Source: Chrysoporthe austroafricana
Taxonomy: Eukaryota; Ascomycota; Sordariomycetes; Diaporthales; Cryphonectriaceae
Direction: 5' to 3'
NCBI GenBank assembly: GCA_001051155.2
Contig: JYIP02000001.1
Coordinates: forward strand, 2,294,001-2,358,000
Length of the DNA stretch: 64,000 nt
How positions within the stretch are numbered: the stretch's first letter is position 1; every line of letters starts with the position of its first letter. The position numbers and the translations under genes are program-made. Below, piece after piece: positions 1 to 10,668 of this stretch. Below the pieces are notes generated by a model. That model did not search any database. It worked only from the letters and a program-made list of their open reading frames with translations, and had not been told where the DNA came from.

Positions 1-746
1 ACCTGTCCCTGGCCAACCTGACTGGCAACCTCATCCTGCAGGCCAACGGTCAGGACCTGAGCGTCACTCTGGACAACCTCATCTGGGCCTCCAACTTGAC
101 GATTGCCAACGTCACCACCTTCTCCGTCGCCTCCCTGGAGGTCGTGAACGGCTCCGCCCGCTTCGACTCCAACTACTTCACCTCCTTCTCCGCCCCCAAC
201 CTGACCCAGACCACCTCTGGTGATCTGTCCTTCATCAACAACGCCGACCTGACCAGCCTGTCGCTGCCCATTCTCGACAAGGTCGGCGGTGGTCTGACTA
301 TCGTCAACAACACCGCCTTCCAGAACTTGACCCTGCCCAAGCTGGCTACCGTTCTCGGTGCTGTCGACTGCGGTGGCAACTTCACCAAGTAAGTCAAACC
401 GTCCATGCTGATCTACATGCGGAAGTGCACGGCGCTAACATGCTCGCACAGCGTCGAAATGCCCGACATCCACGACGTTGTTGGTACCTTCACGGTGACC
501 TCCACTGAGGACATTGACACCGACTGCAGCGCTCTGAGCTCGTTCGCCCCTGAGCCTACCGGCAACGGTGACATCCAGGGCAAGATGGTCTGCAACTCCA
601 AGAACGCCAACGCCAACTCTGGAAGCGCCAGCGGTGGCACCACCAGCAGCGGCTCCAGCAACTCGAGCAGCAACGCTGCCAACCTCCACGTCAACTCCGC
701 CGTCGTCGGCCTCAGCTTCGTCGGTCTGCTGGCACAGCTGCTGTAA
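1..746 (+). CDS. ecm33: ECM33-like GPI-anchored cell wall protein (3' part)
   Basis: This is the 3' part of a leucine-rich, Asn/Ser/Thr-rich extracellular protein of the ECM33/SPS2 family, which is needed for cell wall integrity. The gene runs off the left edge, so signal peptide and start are missing. Codons begin at position 3. A short intron (389-451, GTAAGT donor, CTAAC branch, CAG acceptor) joins the repeat part to the last exon at 452. Repeats of the type N-L-T-x-L-x-L-P are visible, with many N-glycosylation sequons. The end is typical of a GPI precursor: a Ser/Gly/Asn-rich stalk at about 600-690, then a hydrophobic tail (VVGLSFVGLLAQLL) up to the TAA. The family call rests on repeat pattern plus GPI tail and is strong; the exact paralogue is not determined. 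Confidence 0.85.
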
Positions 747-1480
747 AAAGTCGCTGGCTGTCTCGTGATGAAGGGTTGTGTTGGTTTTTGGTAGCATTGA
801 TGTGATACTGCTTAAGGGTCAGGGTAAACAAACCGGAGGCGTTCTTTCCTTTTACAGCAAATTCCCCAGGATGATAGGATCTTTTTTCGTGTCTGAAGGT
901 CTGGTCTGTTTAGCTCAGCAAGTCATCCGCACTCGCGCACGTGGTACATCGGAGTCGTTTCTACGTACAGGAAAACCACACTAGACTAATAATTCCTCCT
1001 TTTCCAAAAACGTCTTTGAGTGTTGGCGCGTGCGTGCTTGCGGCTTTACCTAATGTGTTAATGATGCTTGTCTATGTGCCTTCGGGGTTCCATGAGGAGG
1101 TGATCTGATATCAGGGCGGTCAAGATGGATAATGGCTGTAGCCGTCTGGTGGAGTGGTGGCGATGAAGATCTGGTAACACCCGGGAGGGACTGCCAACTG
1201 AAACCTGGATGGAGACGGACTACATGGGGTGGGTAGTCATGGTTACTTGCGCTGTGGATGATAATTCATCGGGGTTTGTACATAGCTGGACGCCTCGAGA
1301 GTCGTAATGCAGGTCAATGGTCCCTTCCAATGCCTCCTTCGATATGTTTGCACATGTCGTTGCGTCGTTCTACCTTTCGTGATATACCTCTCCACCCCGT
1401 CTAAAGCCTGTCGCCGATGCAGCGAGACAGGTACAAAACGACTAGGACCTATCCCTTATGGTCCTACTCGGCTACTACAG
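747..1480. other. Convergent intergenic region
   Basis: Tail-to-tail spacer between ECM33 and the SPF45-like gene. It should hold both 3' UTRs. No further gene, repeat or RNA gene is recognised. Confidence 0.6.
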
Positions 1481-3301
1481 TCAAGAGTACTCGCCCCTCT
1501 CAAACCTCTCGGCATCCCAGAAGCGCGCCGCGATCGCGTTCCCGTTGAACACCCTCTCCTCCAGCGCGTTGACCGCCCGCAGCGCGGACACGGCGTCGGT
1601 GAACTTGATGAACACCTGGCGGCCCGCGACGTCGATGTACAGCCGCTCCACCCGCCCGTACTTGTCGCCGCACTCCTCGCCGATCTCCTGCCCCAGCCCG
1701 TCGTTGATCTCGCCCTGCAGGTTCTCCATGCCCTCGAGCATATTCCGCAGCACGACCACCTCCGACATGGGCCCGAACCGGCCCCCATCCTCCCCCTCCT
1801 GGCCCCGCCCGCCCCGGGCCGCCGCCGCCGTCTTGCCCCCGACGATCTTGCCCCGCCCGCCCGGCTCCGCGAACCCGCCGCCCTCGGCGTCGGGCCGCTT
1901 CCGGCGCTTCTCGACCTTGACCGACAGCGGGTTGACGATCCCCGACGACGACGCCCCCAGCCCCGTCCCCGCGGTCCAGCCGTACTTGCTCATCAGCCGC
2001 TGCGCGAAGCCCTTCTGCCCGGGCCGGTTGGTGCGCGGCTGCTCCTCCTCCTCCCCGCCGCCAGCGTCGGGCGCGGGGCCGTCGGCGGGCGGCAGGTCGA
2101 CGTCGCCTATGTCATCGTCATCGTCGTCGGCGGTGTCGATCTCCATGTCGTCGTTGGGGGCGGCGTGGGGCTGGGGCGGCGCCTCGTAGCGGACTGGGCC
2201 GCGAGAGATGGTCGTGCCGTCCTCGGCCGGTTCAGGGGGCGGAGGGGGCGGTGGTGGTGTGGGTGTGTGAGCGGGCAGCGGCGGCGCTGGTGCCATGCCT
2301 GACAGTGCGAGGCGCCGCGCGTAGGCATCGTCGCCTGTCGCGTCGTCGGGCACCGGCGCCGGTGCGTCTCGGGGCGGAGGAGGCGGTGACATCGGCGGTG
2401 GTGCGAAGGAGTACTCTGCCGGCGGGGCGAACTGATCTGGTAGTGATGAAAGACATCGTGAGCATACGGGGCCAACCAGGTCCCACGTAGAGAGGAGAGG
2501 AGAGCAACTTACTGCCCAGGCCCGCCCGCCCGTCCCCGCCGTCCTCGTCCTCGCTGCTCTCCCCGTAGCTGGCCTCCCTCCTCCTGCGCCTGTGCGCGTA
2601 GAGCACGGCCTTCCACTCCTGCACCTCCCGGACCCGCTCCTCGCTCCGCAGGTACTCGTCGACGTTGGTCGGCCGCGCCGGGTCGTAGATCTCGTCCCAG
2701 TCCGTCTCGCGCTGCGCGCCGTCCCGCGCCCCGAGCCTCTTCCTCTTCTTGGCCGCCTTGCGCCCGCCCCGCTGCCGCTTCTCGCCCGCCCCGCCCCACA
2801 GGTAGTCGCCGTCCTCCGCCGCCGCCCAGTCGGCGAGTGTGCTGCGCTGCTGCGGCGCCGGGGGCTGGCCGCCGGCGGGCGGCTGGTCGGGTGGTGTCGC
2901 GGCCTCCCCGCTACCGCTGTCGCCGCCCGCGGGGGCGGCGCCGGTGCCGGGCGGCGGTGGTGGTATGGCCTTGGGGAAGCCGGGCTTAGAGGGCTTCTTC
3001 TGGTTGGCCTGCGGGCGGCGGATGATGGGCTGGAAGCGTAGGGCTGAGAGGGAGAATGGTGGTTAGCCGGAGGGAGTAGGCGAGTAGCAGCGCGGGGGCA
3101 GGGCTACAGCACAGGTGCTTAGGGCGAAGGGGGCGGTGGCATACCTGGGTTGACCTCCTTCCTGGCGGCGTCCTCCTTGTCCCCGCCGTCGTAGAGCACC
3201 GGCGCGCCGGAGATGGACGCTGGGGCGTCAGCTTTGGGGTTGAGCAGGTTCGCGTACAGCGACATGCCGCCGCCTTTGGGCGGCGGGGGCGGCGCGGCCA
3301 T
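1481..3301 (-). CDS. SPF45/RBM17-like splicing factor (G-patch + UHM)
   Basis: Three exons (3301-3145, 3043-2513, 2436-1481) give 547 residues with consistent phase. Introns are 101 nt (GTATGC donor) and 76 nt (GTAAGT donor). The protein starts with a Pro-rich segment and SLYANLL, followed by LRFQPIIRRPQ, the N-terminal block typical of SPF45 orthologues. The middle is a basic KKRKR segment and acidic/Pro-rich linkers. A G-patch lies at about 372-400 (KGFAQRLMSKYGW..GTGLG). The C-terminal RRM at about 450-540 carries an R-V-F triplet, matching the R-X-F signature of U2AF-homology motifs that bind ULM peptides of splicing factors. The family acts in the spliceosome in 3' splice-site choice. 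The very Pro-rich linker (about 285-300) is probably lineage-specific. Confidence 0.88.
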
Positions 3302-3965
3302 TGTCCTTTCTGCCGGGCTGCTGGGAAGGGGGAGGGGCGAGGTTCTTCGCGAGGTCTGTCGCGCGCCCGGGGAACCGCAGCGCGTAGGTCGGAGGTGGAT
3401 ATATCGTCTGGCGTTTCCCGCGAGGGCTTTGGGTCGTAGGTTAGCAAACAGACAGACAGCCTTGTCGCGCGGCGGCCGTCCTGGTTGGGGGTGCGGTTAA
3501 TTAAAGTGGGGCCTGCTCGCTCTTACACGACGTTCCCTGCCTGCCTTCAGAGCGGGTATAGGGAAATGCAGGGCACGATACCGAGTATACAAATCTGAGC
3601 GAAGACGTTGAGGGAACCGCCTGATGGGCGTTCCAGAGGCCCGGCAGGACTTGGGTGGTCTTTGCGATTGAGTTTGCGTCTAAAGTTCGAGGAAGCATGC
3701 GTGCAACATCACAGCTGCAGCTCTCGATGCTCAGGCCACGCCCTAGGACTCAAGCTATGCGGCCGTAAACAATGGCGTAATTGGGACTAGATAAACAGGC
3801 TCGTGACTGTATAATACACTGATGGCAAGAATCGCTCCTGGTTTCATCGATACCGGTACTTCCCTACCAGCAACGCAGCAAAACGACACTCATAGACAAA
3901 CGACGCGCAAGTCTGATCCTGATTCAACGAGATAGCCAATCTTCAGACACGGACGGGCCAGCTCC
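3302..3965. other. Promoter region of the SPF45-like gene and 3' flank of DOT5
   Basis: Head-to-tail spacer on the minus strand. It should contain the SPF45-like promoter and 5' UTR plus the DOT5-like 3' UTR. No other gene is supported. Confidence 0.5.
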
Positions 3966-4718
3966 TCACTCCTCCTCCTTCTTCTCCTCGGACTCCTCCG
4001 CCTCGGCTTTCTCAGCCGCATCGCCGTTGGGCTTCTCCTCATCCTTCTCCTCGGACTTCTCCGGGGCAGCGCTGTCGGCGGCGGCGCCCGCCTCGACCAG
4101 CTTCTTCACAGCCTGGACAGTCCCCGCCGGGCTGCCGGGCTCGGCCAGGAGCACCTTGCCCTGCTTGTCCACCGCGAAGACGCCCCTCTGGGTGCTGCTC
4201 GGGGCCTTGCTCAGGCCGATTGCGGAGATCAGGCTGGCCTTGGGGTCGCAGAGCAGGGGATAGGGCAGCTTCTGCTTCTCCTTGAAAGTGGTGTTGCTCT
4301 TAGGCGAGTCCCGAGACAAGCCATAGATGGCGAGGCCGCCGGCGGTCAGGGGCTCGTAGGAATCCCGGAACAAGCAGACCTGGTTGGTGCAGCCGGGGGT
4401 CGAGGCCTTGGGGTAAGTGAAGAGGACGACGCCAGATCCAGACTTCTCGACCAGGGAGGCCAGGGTCGTGGCGGCCCCGTCGTTGAGGGTCACCTCGCCG
4501 CCAAAGGTGGCCAGGTCGATGGTATCGCCGACCGCGACCTTCTTGGAGGCAGCCCCGTTGGTCTTGGCGGGCGCGTCGGCCTTGGCAGGGGCATCCGTCT
4601 TGCCCTTGACGGCGCCCTTGACGGCCTCCTTGACCTTGGTTGCGGCCTTGGCTGCCTTCTTCTTGGGAGGCTCGGGGGCTGGCGGGGGAGCCTTGCGCTT
4701 ACGGAGCTCAACGGGCAT
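3966..4718 (-). CDS. dot5: Nuclear thiol peroxidase, PrxQ/BCP type (DOT5-like)
   Basis: Single-exon gene of 250 residues. Residues 1-60 are basic and Lys/Ala/Pro-rich with clusters such as RKRK and PPKKKAAK, a likely nuclear localisation region. The peroxiredoxin fold follows (about 60-215). It contains the peroxidatic site TPGCTNQVC, with Cys110 and Cys115 spaced as in atypical two-Cys PrxQ/BCP enzymes, where the second Cys resolves the sulfenate. The C-terminal 35 residues are Glu/Lys-rich. Yeast Dot5 has the same order: basic nuclear N-terminus plus PrxQ domain. Inferred role: thioredoxin-dependent reduction of hydroperoxides in the nucleus. Only the charged tail is unusual. Confidence 0.9.
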   Translation of the reverse strand: MPVELRKRKAPPPAPEPPKKKAAKAATKVKEAVKGAVKGKTDAPAKADAPAKTNGAASKKVAVGDTIDLATFGGEVTLNDGAATTLASLVEKSGSGVVLFTYPKASTPGCTNQVCLFRDSYEPLTAGGLAIYGLSRDSPKSNTTFKEKQKLPYPLLCDPKASLISAIGLSKAPSSTQRGVFAVDKQGKVLLAEPGSPAGTVQAVKKLVEAGAAADSAAPEKSEEKDEEKPNGDAAEKAEAEESEEKKEEE

Positions 4719-6249
4719 CTTGAGGGCTGTGGGCGGGCCCCAGGGGGTCTGTCAGCTCAAATACGGCGTAGAAATGAACCGTGCAGCATCTAGATGCAGT
4801 TGTACGCCGAGGACATGTCATTGCGGGAGTGGAAACCTACACACTGCGGAGATGTGGTGAAACAAGCAGAGTGCCGTGAGTCTGGAGAGGAGGGGGGGAG
4901 CAGTTTGGGGGTGGAGGCCCGGGGGGTGCGACCACGAGGAGGTGAGCAGCCTGTGCCTGCGACAACGTGCAGTGGGGATACAGGGACGCAGAGCGGTGAA
5001 AAGAAGGGGAGAGACAGAGCAAACACGGAGGTGGGATGGAGGAGGTATATATGGGGGGGAGGTCGAGGTAGGGCGCGGTGGGATGGGATGTCGTCTGGGG
5101 GGCAGAGCTCGAGCCAATCAGGAGCCGGACAGGGAGCTCCTCACTGACCCCCCAAGGTGTTGAGTCTCCGGCTGCCCCAGACTCAAGACGCCCCAAGTCA
5201 GGCGCCCCAGCTCTCGATGCGCCCCCAGGTGCGCGCGCTCTTCAGGGGGGGGGTGCTTCTGGTCTCGCCGGCACTCCCATCGCGGTCTTGTCTGGTTGAG
5301 CCTGCCGCCCGGCCCCGGAGCTACCTGGCATGCTAGCTTCTTGTCCCTCTCTCGCCTAGCTGCAGTCCTGGGCTCGAGGCTCAGGGTGGCTTTGCTGGTT
5401 GCATTAAGCACGTCTGCTCCTGTAGGACCAGACGGTCTAGACAGCCAGCCCCGTCGTCCCAGGTGGGATCATCCCACCAACGAGACTGCAGAAGCCCCCC
5501 CAAAGAGACGATCGTCTCATCTGGCGCTGTCACGATGCATGAACATCCGGGTAGAGAGGATGCCATCTCGTGATGGTGGCCTCTAGAGTCCCATCCTGGG
5601 CCCGCGGCAGGGCTCATTCAAGCACCGGCCGCTGTTGTACACAGCGCGATTTGGGAGGGGAGGGGGGCAGTCTATCCTCTGCCGCTCGACAGCGCCATGC
5701 AAACCTGCAAACTGGTAGCCGTGGAGTCCGGCCAGGGCGCAAGAGCCAATTATTAATATCAATCGATCAGCACCGCCTGGCTCGATCTTTTTTAATTCTC
5801 GCAGCCGAGGCCCGCTGCCGTGAGACAGCCGGCCAGCCTCTGGAAAAAGACGCAGGGAAAGGGAAGGATGCATGCTTTGGCCACAGCCAATTAGCGGATG
5901 GGAGCCCCGACTGTGCCGCTAGAACTGGATTGAGATGAATCCAGCTGGAGATACGGATCGGGGAGGGTGGCACTGGGACGGGCAGGCCGTCAGGGAGGAA
6001 GCTCAGGCCAGCGCCGAGCGGAGGGACGAGATCCAGTAGAGGTCCAGAGGTGATGCTCGTGCCGGCCGACAAAGTCCGGCCCGGCCCGAGCTGAGTAAGC
6101 AGCCCTCTCGGCCAATCACGTCACTGCTGTTTTCCCAGAGCAGCCTCTCGCTCGACTCGGTGATGCGCTTGGAGCAGCATCCAGAGCAGGCTGCCCTCCC
6201 GACATATCTCGACCAGCGACCCCATTCCCAGCCTCCAGACGCCTGCACG
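4719..6249. other. Divergent promoter region, DOT5-like / complex I subunit
   Basis: Head-to-head spacer of about 1.5 kb. It should contain both promoters and 5' UTRs. Purine-rich G runs occur at 4880-5110. Open frames here are short, mutually overlapping and lack domain character, so no gene is called. Confidence 0.5.
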
Positions 6250-6984
6250 ATGGCCTCCAAGGCAGTAGCGACGGCTGCTGCAGGCCATGTCGTCCCCATA
6301 GCAAAGGTAAGCGCCCCTTCTCCCCGGCATAGACCACCTCAATCCACGGGCAGCCAGCTGACGTCCTCTCCCTCTCCCCCCCCCTCCAGAAACAAACCCT
6401 CCAGTCCGTCGGCATCTGGGAGCGCATCCGCCGCGCCACCGCTATCGACGCCAACCGCTCCAACGGCGTGCCCCTGAACCCCTACTTCCGCTGGCCCACC
6501 CCGGGCGGCCTGGACCCCATGGCCTACGACGACCCCGTGACCGTCCCCGCCGGCGACATCGCCGACAACCCCTACTGGAAGCGCGACGCCCGCCGCAGCT
6601 ACCCGCGTCTGAGCGTCGTGGCCCAGGCCGACGCCGCCGCCCTGCTGACCGTCGGCAGCGCCCAGAGCCCCAAGGTCGAGCTGGTCGGTGAGGAGGGCAG
6701 CAAGGCCCTCGTGGCTGCCGAGGCCGAGGGCCAGGAGAAGGGGCTCGCGAGGGTGTTCGAGGAGAAGGGCGTCGAAGTCGCCAGGGAGCTGCTCGTCGAC
6801 GGCCTGCCGCCCCTGCCGAGCGGCCAGAGCCTGAAGAACGGGGAGTGGGACGTGCATCCCTGGGAGCTGACCGAGGAGCAGAGCTACCCGAGCAAGTAAG
6901 TTCTACCACGTTGGTACCGAGACTCTTCGTTGTATGGTGTTACTAACCGTATGGATCAGATACCCATGCCGGACGTTCCAGTGA
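6250..6984 (+). CDS. nuo21.3: NADH:ubiquinone oxidoreductase 21.3 kDa subunit (complex I)
   Basis: Accessory subunit of mitochondrial complex I, like the Neurospora 21.3 kDa protein. Proposed exons are 6250-6306, 6390-6895 and 6960-6984, giving 195 residues. Intron 1 has a GTAAGC donor and CCTCCAG acceptor. The second exon opens with KQTLQS and IWERIRRA, then DPVTVPAGDIADNPYWKRD, the conserved core. The last intron (6896-6959) has GTAAGT, a perfect TACTAAC branch point at 6941 and an ATCAG acceptor. It adds YPCRTFQ after the Lys codon. Reading straight through the donor gives a TAA at 6897-6899 and a protein seven residues shorter. I prefer the spliced form because all three splice signals are near-consensus and the Lys codon is preserved either way. 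Confidence 0.85.
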
Positions 6985-8154
6985 GGGCAAAGAAGGGAGT
7001 ATAGACCGGGGCAATGGGGCATGTACAAGAGTTACAATATCGCAAAGAGAAAAAAATGGCATAGACATCGATTTACCAAGCTCCCAAGCTTCTGTCCTCT
7101 CAGGCGGGCAGAGTATTGTATCCTGAGACTACAAATGCTTTATGAAAATTGTGAAGATCTTGTCTCTATCTCACTTATCCTCCCTTCGACCCTTCAGCGG
7201 CTCCCGATAGGTAAGGCTTGGAGCCCGTCGACAAGTCGCTCCAGGTCGTCATTCTGTGCTCTCCGGGACTGCCAATTGATGACCTTCAATTCAACACCTG
7301 CGGCTCGGAAATGCCCTCATGACGAGTGCGTGCATCCTGACAGAATACGACGGCAAAACAGGTAGCAAACATCAATCTTCAAGACTTTCTCGAAAGCCCT
7401 CTTACACTACGTTCGTTGGGCAAAGATCTCCTATGTATCGCCATCTAATTTCTACAATCTAAGATATACACGCCATGACCAAGACCTGAACCCGCACGTT
7501 TGAGCTAAGCTTCTAGGAATAGACCAGGGGAAGTAGGATCCGCCTGCTTCTGTCCTTAGACTATACGGTTCGTAGAGGTTTTCCACCCCGGCTGCCGGGG
7601 ATGCAGTCGTACTGGGAAAGTCAACGCCGCCCTGTCAAGTTCACATGAGGTAGCAGCGCGTAGCGGGCCTATTCAGCACTCTTCTGACTTTGCACAGGTG
7701 AGAGTATCCCCTACCGCATATTAGTTAGCCAGTGCGTCTTGTAGCAGCTCAAAACCATACTTACATGCATCAGGAGTGTAACGTCTGGAGTCTTCCTATT
7801 TTAGCTCCACCCATTTCTCGCTTAGGGGGGTAGTCAAGGAGATGTAAGCACAGCTCCAATTCGTGAGAGCTTGGCCGGCTGGAGGTAGACACTCGGGTGA
7901 AGGTAGACATCCGGCTTGCTCTTCGACATTTATGAAGGATGCAAGCCGTACGGTCGGCATCTGTAAGCCCTTGGATCGGCCTCAGTCTCGGTGCACTGCC
8001 CGAGACGACCCAACGATCCATGACCCGCGGCGCACAGGCTCGAGTCGAGTGGTCCCCTTTGTTCCTGCATGATGCGCCTGCTTGCAGCGAGGCAGAACTC
8101 TTCCATCCCACGTGTCTTGCTGGTGTTTTCGAGGCTTTCGTGACCGTTGGTTCC
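6985..8154. other. Convergent intergenic region
   Basis: Tail-to-tail spacer between the complex I subunit and LTO1. Open frames at 7021-7365 (+) and 7770-8216 (-) show no recognisable domain; the second overlaps the LTO1 3' end. Nothing else is supported. Confidence 0.45.
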
Positions 8155-8754
8155 TCAAAATTGCATGCCTTGCCGCGGAGGTGGAGAAGCGGAAGAACGC
8201 GAAGGCTCATCGCCATCGCCGGACGCCGTCGCTTTCTCCGCCTTGTTTGAGTGGCTACTTTCCCTCTTCATGGTGTCGGCACCACCATCCTCCCCGACGT
8301 TCCTCTCAATAATCCTCGCCTTCCCCTGCGCCCTCTTCACCCGATCGTCGAAATCGTTAACCGCGTCATCCGTGTTCTCAGTGGACAACGTATCCGGCTC
8401 AACCAGCGCGTGGAGGGTGACAATGTTCTTCTCCAGCCTCGCGCCCCCCTTGTCCAAGCCCGGCAGGCTCTTCCCCCCCGTCAGGCTCTCAGACGGAGCA
8501 GCAGGAGCGGCAGAATTTGATACCTGTGCTGGCTGGGGCTGGGCCTGGGGCTGAGGGAGCCTGTTCGCCCACACGACAGACTTGCCGTAGAGCCGCCCCG
8601 CCTCGACGAACTTCTCAAAGCCCTTCTCGATGCCGAATGAGCGGCCCTCGACCCTTCCCGCGCGGGCGCCGTCGGCGACTCCTTGCTCATAGCCCTCCGA
8701 GTAGAATTTGTCCTCAAGGTTGAGGACGTCGTCGAATGGATCGCTGGATGCCAT
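8155..8754 (-). CDS. lto1: LTO1/ORAOV1-like protein (deca-GX3, Yae1 family)
   Basis: Single exon of 199 residues with its start at the ATG at 8754. That ATG is chosen because the conserved part begins DPFDDVLNLEDKFY, typical of LTO1 N-termini; the frame extends upstream only through non-conserved sequence. Residues 19-50 carry the deca-GX3 signature: Gly every four residues in YSEGYEQGVADGARAGRVEG and on through the FGIEKGFEKF block. LTO1 with YAE1 is the adaptor that hands the Rli1/ABCE1 apoprotein to the cytosolic iron-sulfur targeting complex. The C-terminal 120 residues are low-complexity, Ser/Asp/Glu-rich and not conserved. The C-terminus ends RQGMQF; the family tail usually ends in an aromatic residue used for CIA docking, so the terminal Phe is consistent. 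Confidence 0.82.
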   Translation of the reverse strand: MASSDPFDDVLNLEDKFYSEGYEQGVADGARAGRVEGRSFGIEKGFEKFVEAGRLYGKSVVWANRLPQPQAQPQPAQVSNSAAPAAPSESLTGGKSLPGLDKGGARLEKNIVTLHALVEPDTLSTENTDDAVNDFDDRVKRAQGKARIIERNVGEDGGADTMKRESSHSNKAEKATASGDGDEPSRSSASPPPRQGMQF

Positions 8755-9798
8755 GATGCCCAGAGTTTCTTCCCCCGAGAGCGTTGGAGGGGAATGAACG
8801 AGCTGCCTCTGGTGCAAATCTTGCTTTGATTTCGGCGTTCGCTTTCGATGTCGGAGAGTGGTTGATAAAATGTAAAAGCTCTTTGGGTTGTTGAGTGGAT
8901 GAATTTTGGGGCTCAAGATGACGGTCCAGCCCGCACGAGTAGCAACGCGGACCCGGGCATTCGGATCCGAGATCGGCCGGAAACTTGCCTATGACTATAC
9001 CTATGTCTAAACCTTCTCTTCGAACTTTCATAAATAGAGTATTGATACAAAGTCGAGAGATGATGCGAATTTTTATTTCTGTTTCCCTGAGGATGGCACT
9101 TCAAGTAATCATATTCCTAGTTATCCGATAAAGAAATTTGACCAATTAGCCTTCTGATTTTATTGAAACAATTCTGATCGCTTTGTATCTGAGCATTTCA
9201 GCCTCGTGGGGACAGAAGGATTCATTTATATGTGGGAACAAGGTTTTATAGGCCCGAGATCACCTGCGTAGAAACCGAAGCCCATCATTCGTGGGCAGCG
9301 TAATGCCGAAGGAGCACTCCCTAGTCAAGGCTGAAATCGTGAGGACAGAATCCTGTTGAACGTAGCCAGACGACCGTCCACGATAATGAACGTGCGGATT
9401 AGTGAGCTGGTCAGGACTGTCATATCTGATGTGGTGACAGAAGCTCCGGGATGTTGAGGAAGAGCCAATGCGGCTGGGCACCACTACGTTGTTCAAGCTA
9501 TTACTTAAGGTTTCATTGTCAACTAGGTTTGGATCTATGGGGCTCCCACACCTTTGGATTATAATATTATAAATTACATGATAGCTACAATCTGCCACGG
9601 TCGTGAATGATGCTCGCCGCCGAGAAATGAAGGGCGCCCGCAGGACGAGCTTGAGTCTGAGGGCCCATAGTGCGGGCGCAGAGTACTAGGAGGTGGTAGA
9701 AGCCAGACGATGAGGGTATTCAACGAGGAAGATTGAGAGATTTTGCTTTGTATTACGTATCCGACCTTCAGGTCCAAGGTTTTACCAACGGAGTGTGT
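8755..9798. other. AT-richer intergenic spacer, LTO1 promoter / gasdermin 3' flank
   Basis: The segment 9040-9240 is visibly AT-richer than the surrounding DNA. A minus-strand frame at 9260-9598 has no ATG start and no recognised domain; it could be a stray exon or relic. It marks the left edge of the accessory gasdermin/protease locus. Confidence 0.45.
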
Positions 9799-10668
9799 TC
9801 AACCAACAACAGCGAGGCGTACCGCGTCGCCTGAGTCGACCTCCTCGTCCTCGCTCTCAAAGCCATCAAACATAGGTATATCGTCAGACCCTGCTTCTGC
9901 CTCTGCCATCGTGAGCGGAACGTCTTTGATGTTAGCTTGCAGCTCGAACAGAGCACCATCAGTCACGTCGGTGGCCTTCTTGATGCGTTTCCTAAACCTC
10001 GAGTGCTGAAACTTCCTCACCCGGTATGCAAAAGCACACTCCTCCTGGACTTCTAACTCTGACCCTGCCGAAGCCTGACTACCACCTGAAATCCCAGCGC
10101 CGGTCTCGATCCCAGCAGGTGGGAGGCTGGCGTTGAAATCCGCGGACATGCTCTGGTCTCGGGCCCCCGAGTTTCTCACGAACAGCTTCTTACAGGTCGC
10201 CACCCCGATAATCAGGTATAAGGGCTTGGAGTATATGCCTCTTTTCACGTACTTGGACACGTCCGTGGTCCGCAATGCCTCATTGATGTATTCTCCGGCC
10301 ATACCCCGTATGATGCACCTTGCGTGGATGTCCAAGGCCTCGACGGTCGTTTCGGCGCTGTGTGACCACTTCCCTTCGACACCTCCGCCAAGGCTGGTCA
10401 TCGGGGCGATGGTAGGAAGCACAGCCTTCAGCTTCGTGCCAGCGTTCGTGGAAAGCTCGGCGTGTACCAATCTTCGAATGCTCGCCGTTTCGTCCCGTGT
10501 TCTGTCATATGGGAAGGGCTGGATCCCAACCTCGTAGTTGAGGGATGACTCAAGGTCGTCTGGCTGCGTGAGGATGCTTCCCAGTACCATGAGGGTGTTG
10601 GGCTTCTGCGGATAGCGATATACATGCCACTTCATATCGCCCGCGACGACGCCGGATGATATCGCCAT
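9799..10668 (-). CDS. Fungal gasdermin-like pore-forming cell-death protein (HET-Q1/RCD-1 type)
   Basis: Intronless 289-residue protein. The N-terminal block HVYRYPQKPNTLMVLGSIL followed by DDLESSLN, the central TTVEALDIHAR and YVKRGIYSKPLYLIIGVAT blocks, and the late CAFAYRVRKF block fit my knowledge of the fungal gasdermin family (RCD-1, HET-Q1). These are about 260-280 residues long with an N-terminal pore-forming domain and a short tail. Residues 185-205 are a Gly/Ser-rich hinge. Residues 224-231 are strongly basic (RFRKRIKK), followed by a 50-residue acidic tail. In characterised members a subtilisin-like protease removes a C-terminal piece of about 5 kDa, freeing the N-part to form plasma-membrane pores. 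Here the divergent neighbour encodes such a protease, which strongly supports the call. The start could also be the internal Met12. No Cys or secretion signature suggests an alternative. Confidence 0.8.
   Translation of the reverse strand: MAISSGVVAGDMKWHVYRYPQKPNTLMVLGSILTQPDDLESSLNYEVGIQPFPYDRTRDETASIRRLVHAELSTNAGTKLKAVLPTIAPMTSLGGGVEGKWSHSAETTVEALDIHARCIIRGMAGEYINEALRTTDVSKYVKRGIYSKPLYLIIGVATCKKLFVRNSGARDQSMSADFNASLPPAGIETGAGISGGSQASAGSELEVQEECAFAYRVRKFQHSRFRKRIKKATDVTDGALFELQANIKDVPLTMAEAEAGSDDIPMFDGFESEDEEVDSGDAVRLAVVG

Noticed and set aside
1307..2302. 331-residue plus-strand frame
   Set aside because: Runs opposite the SPF45-like exon 3 and shows only Pro/Arg/Leu bias.
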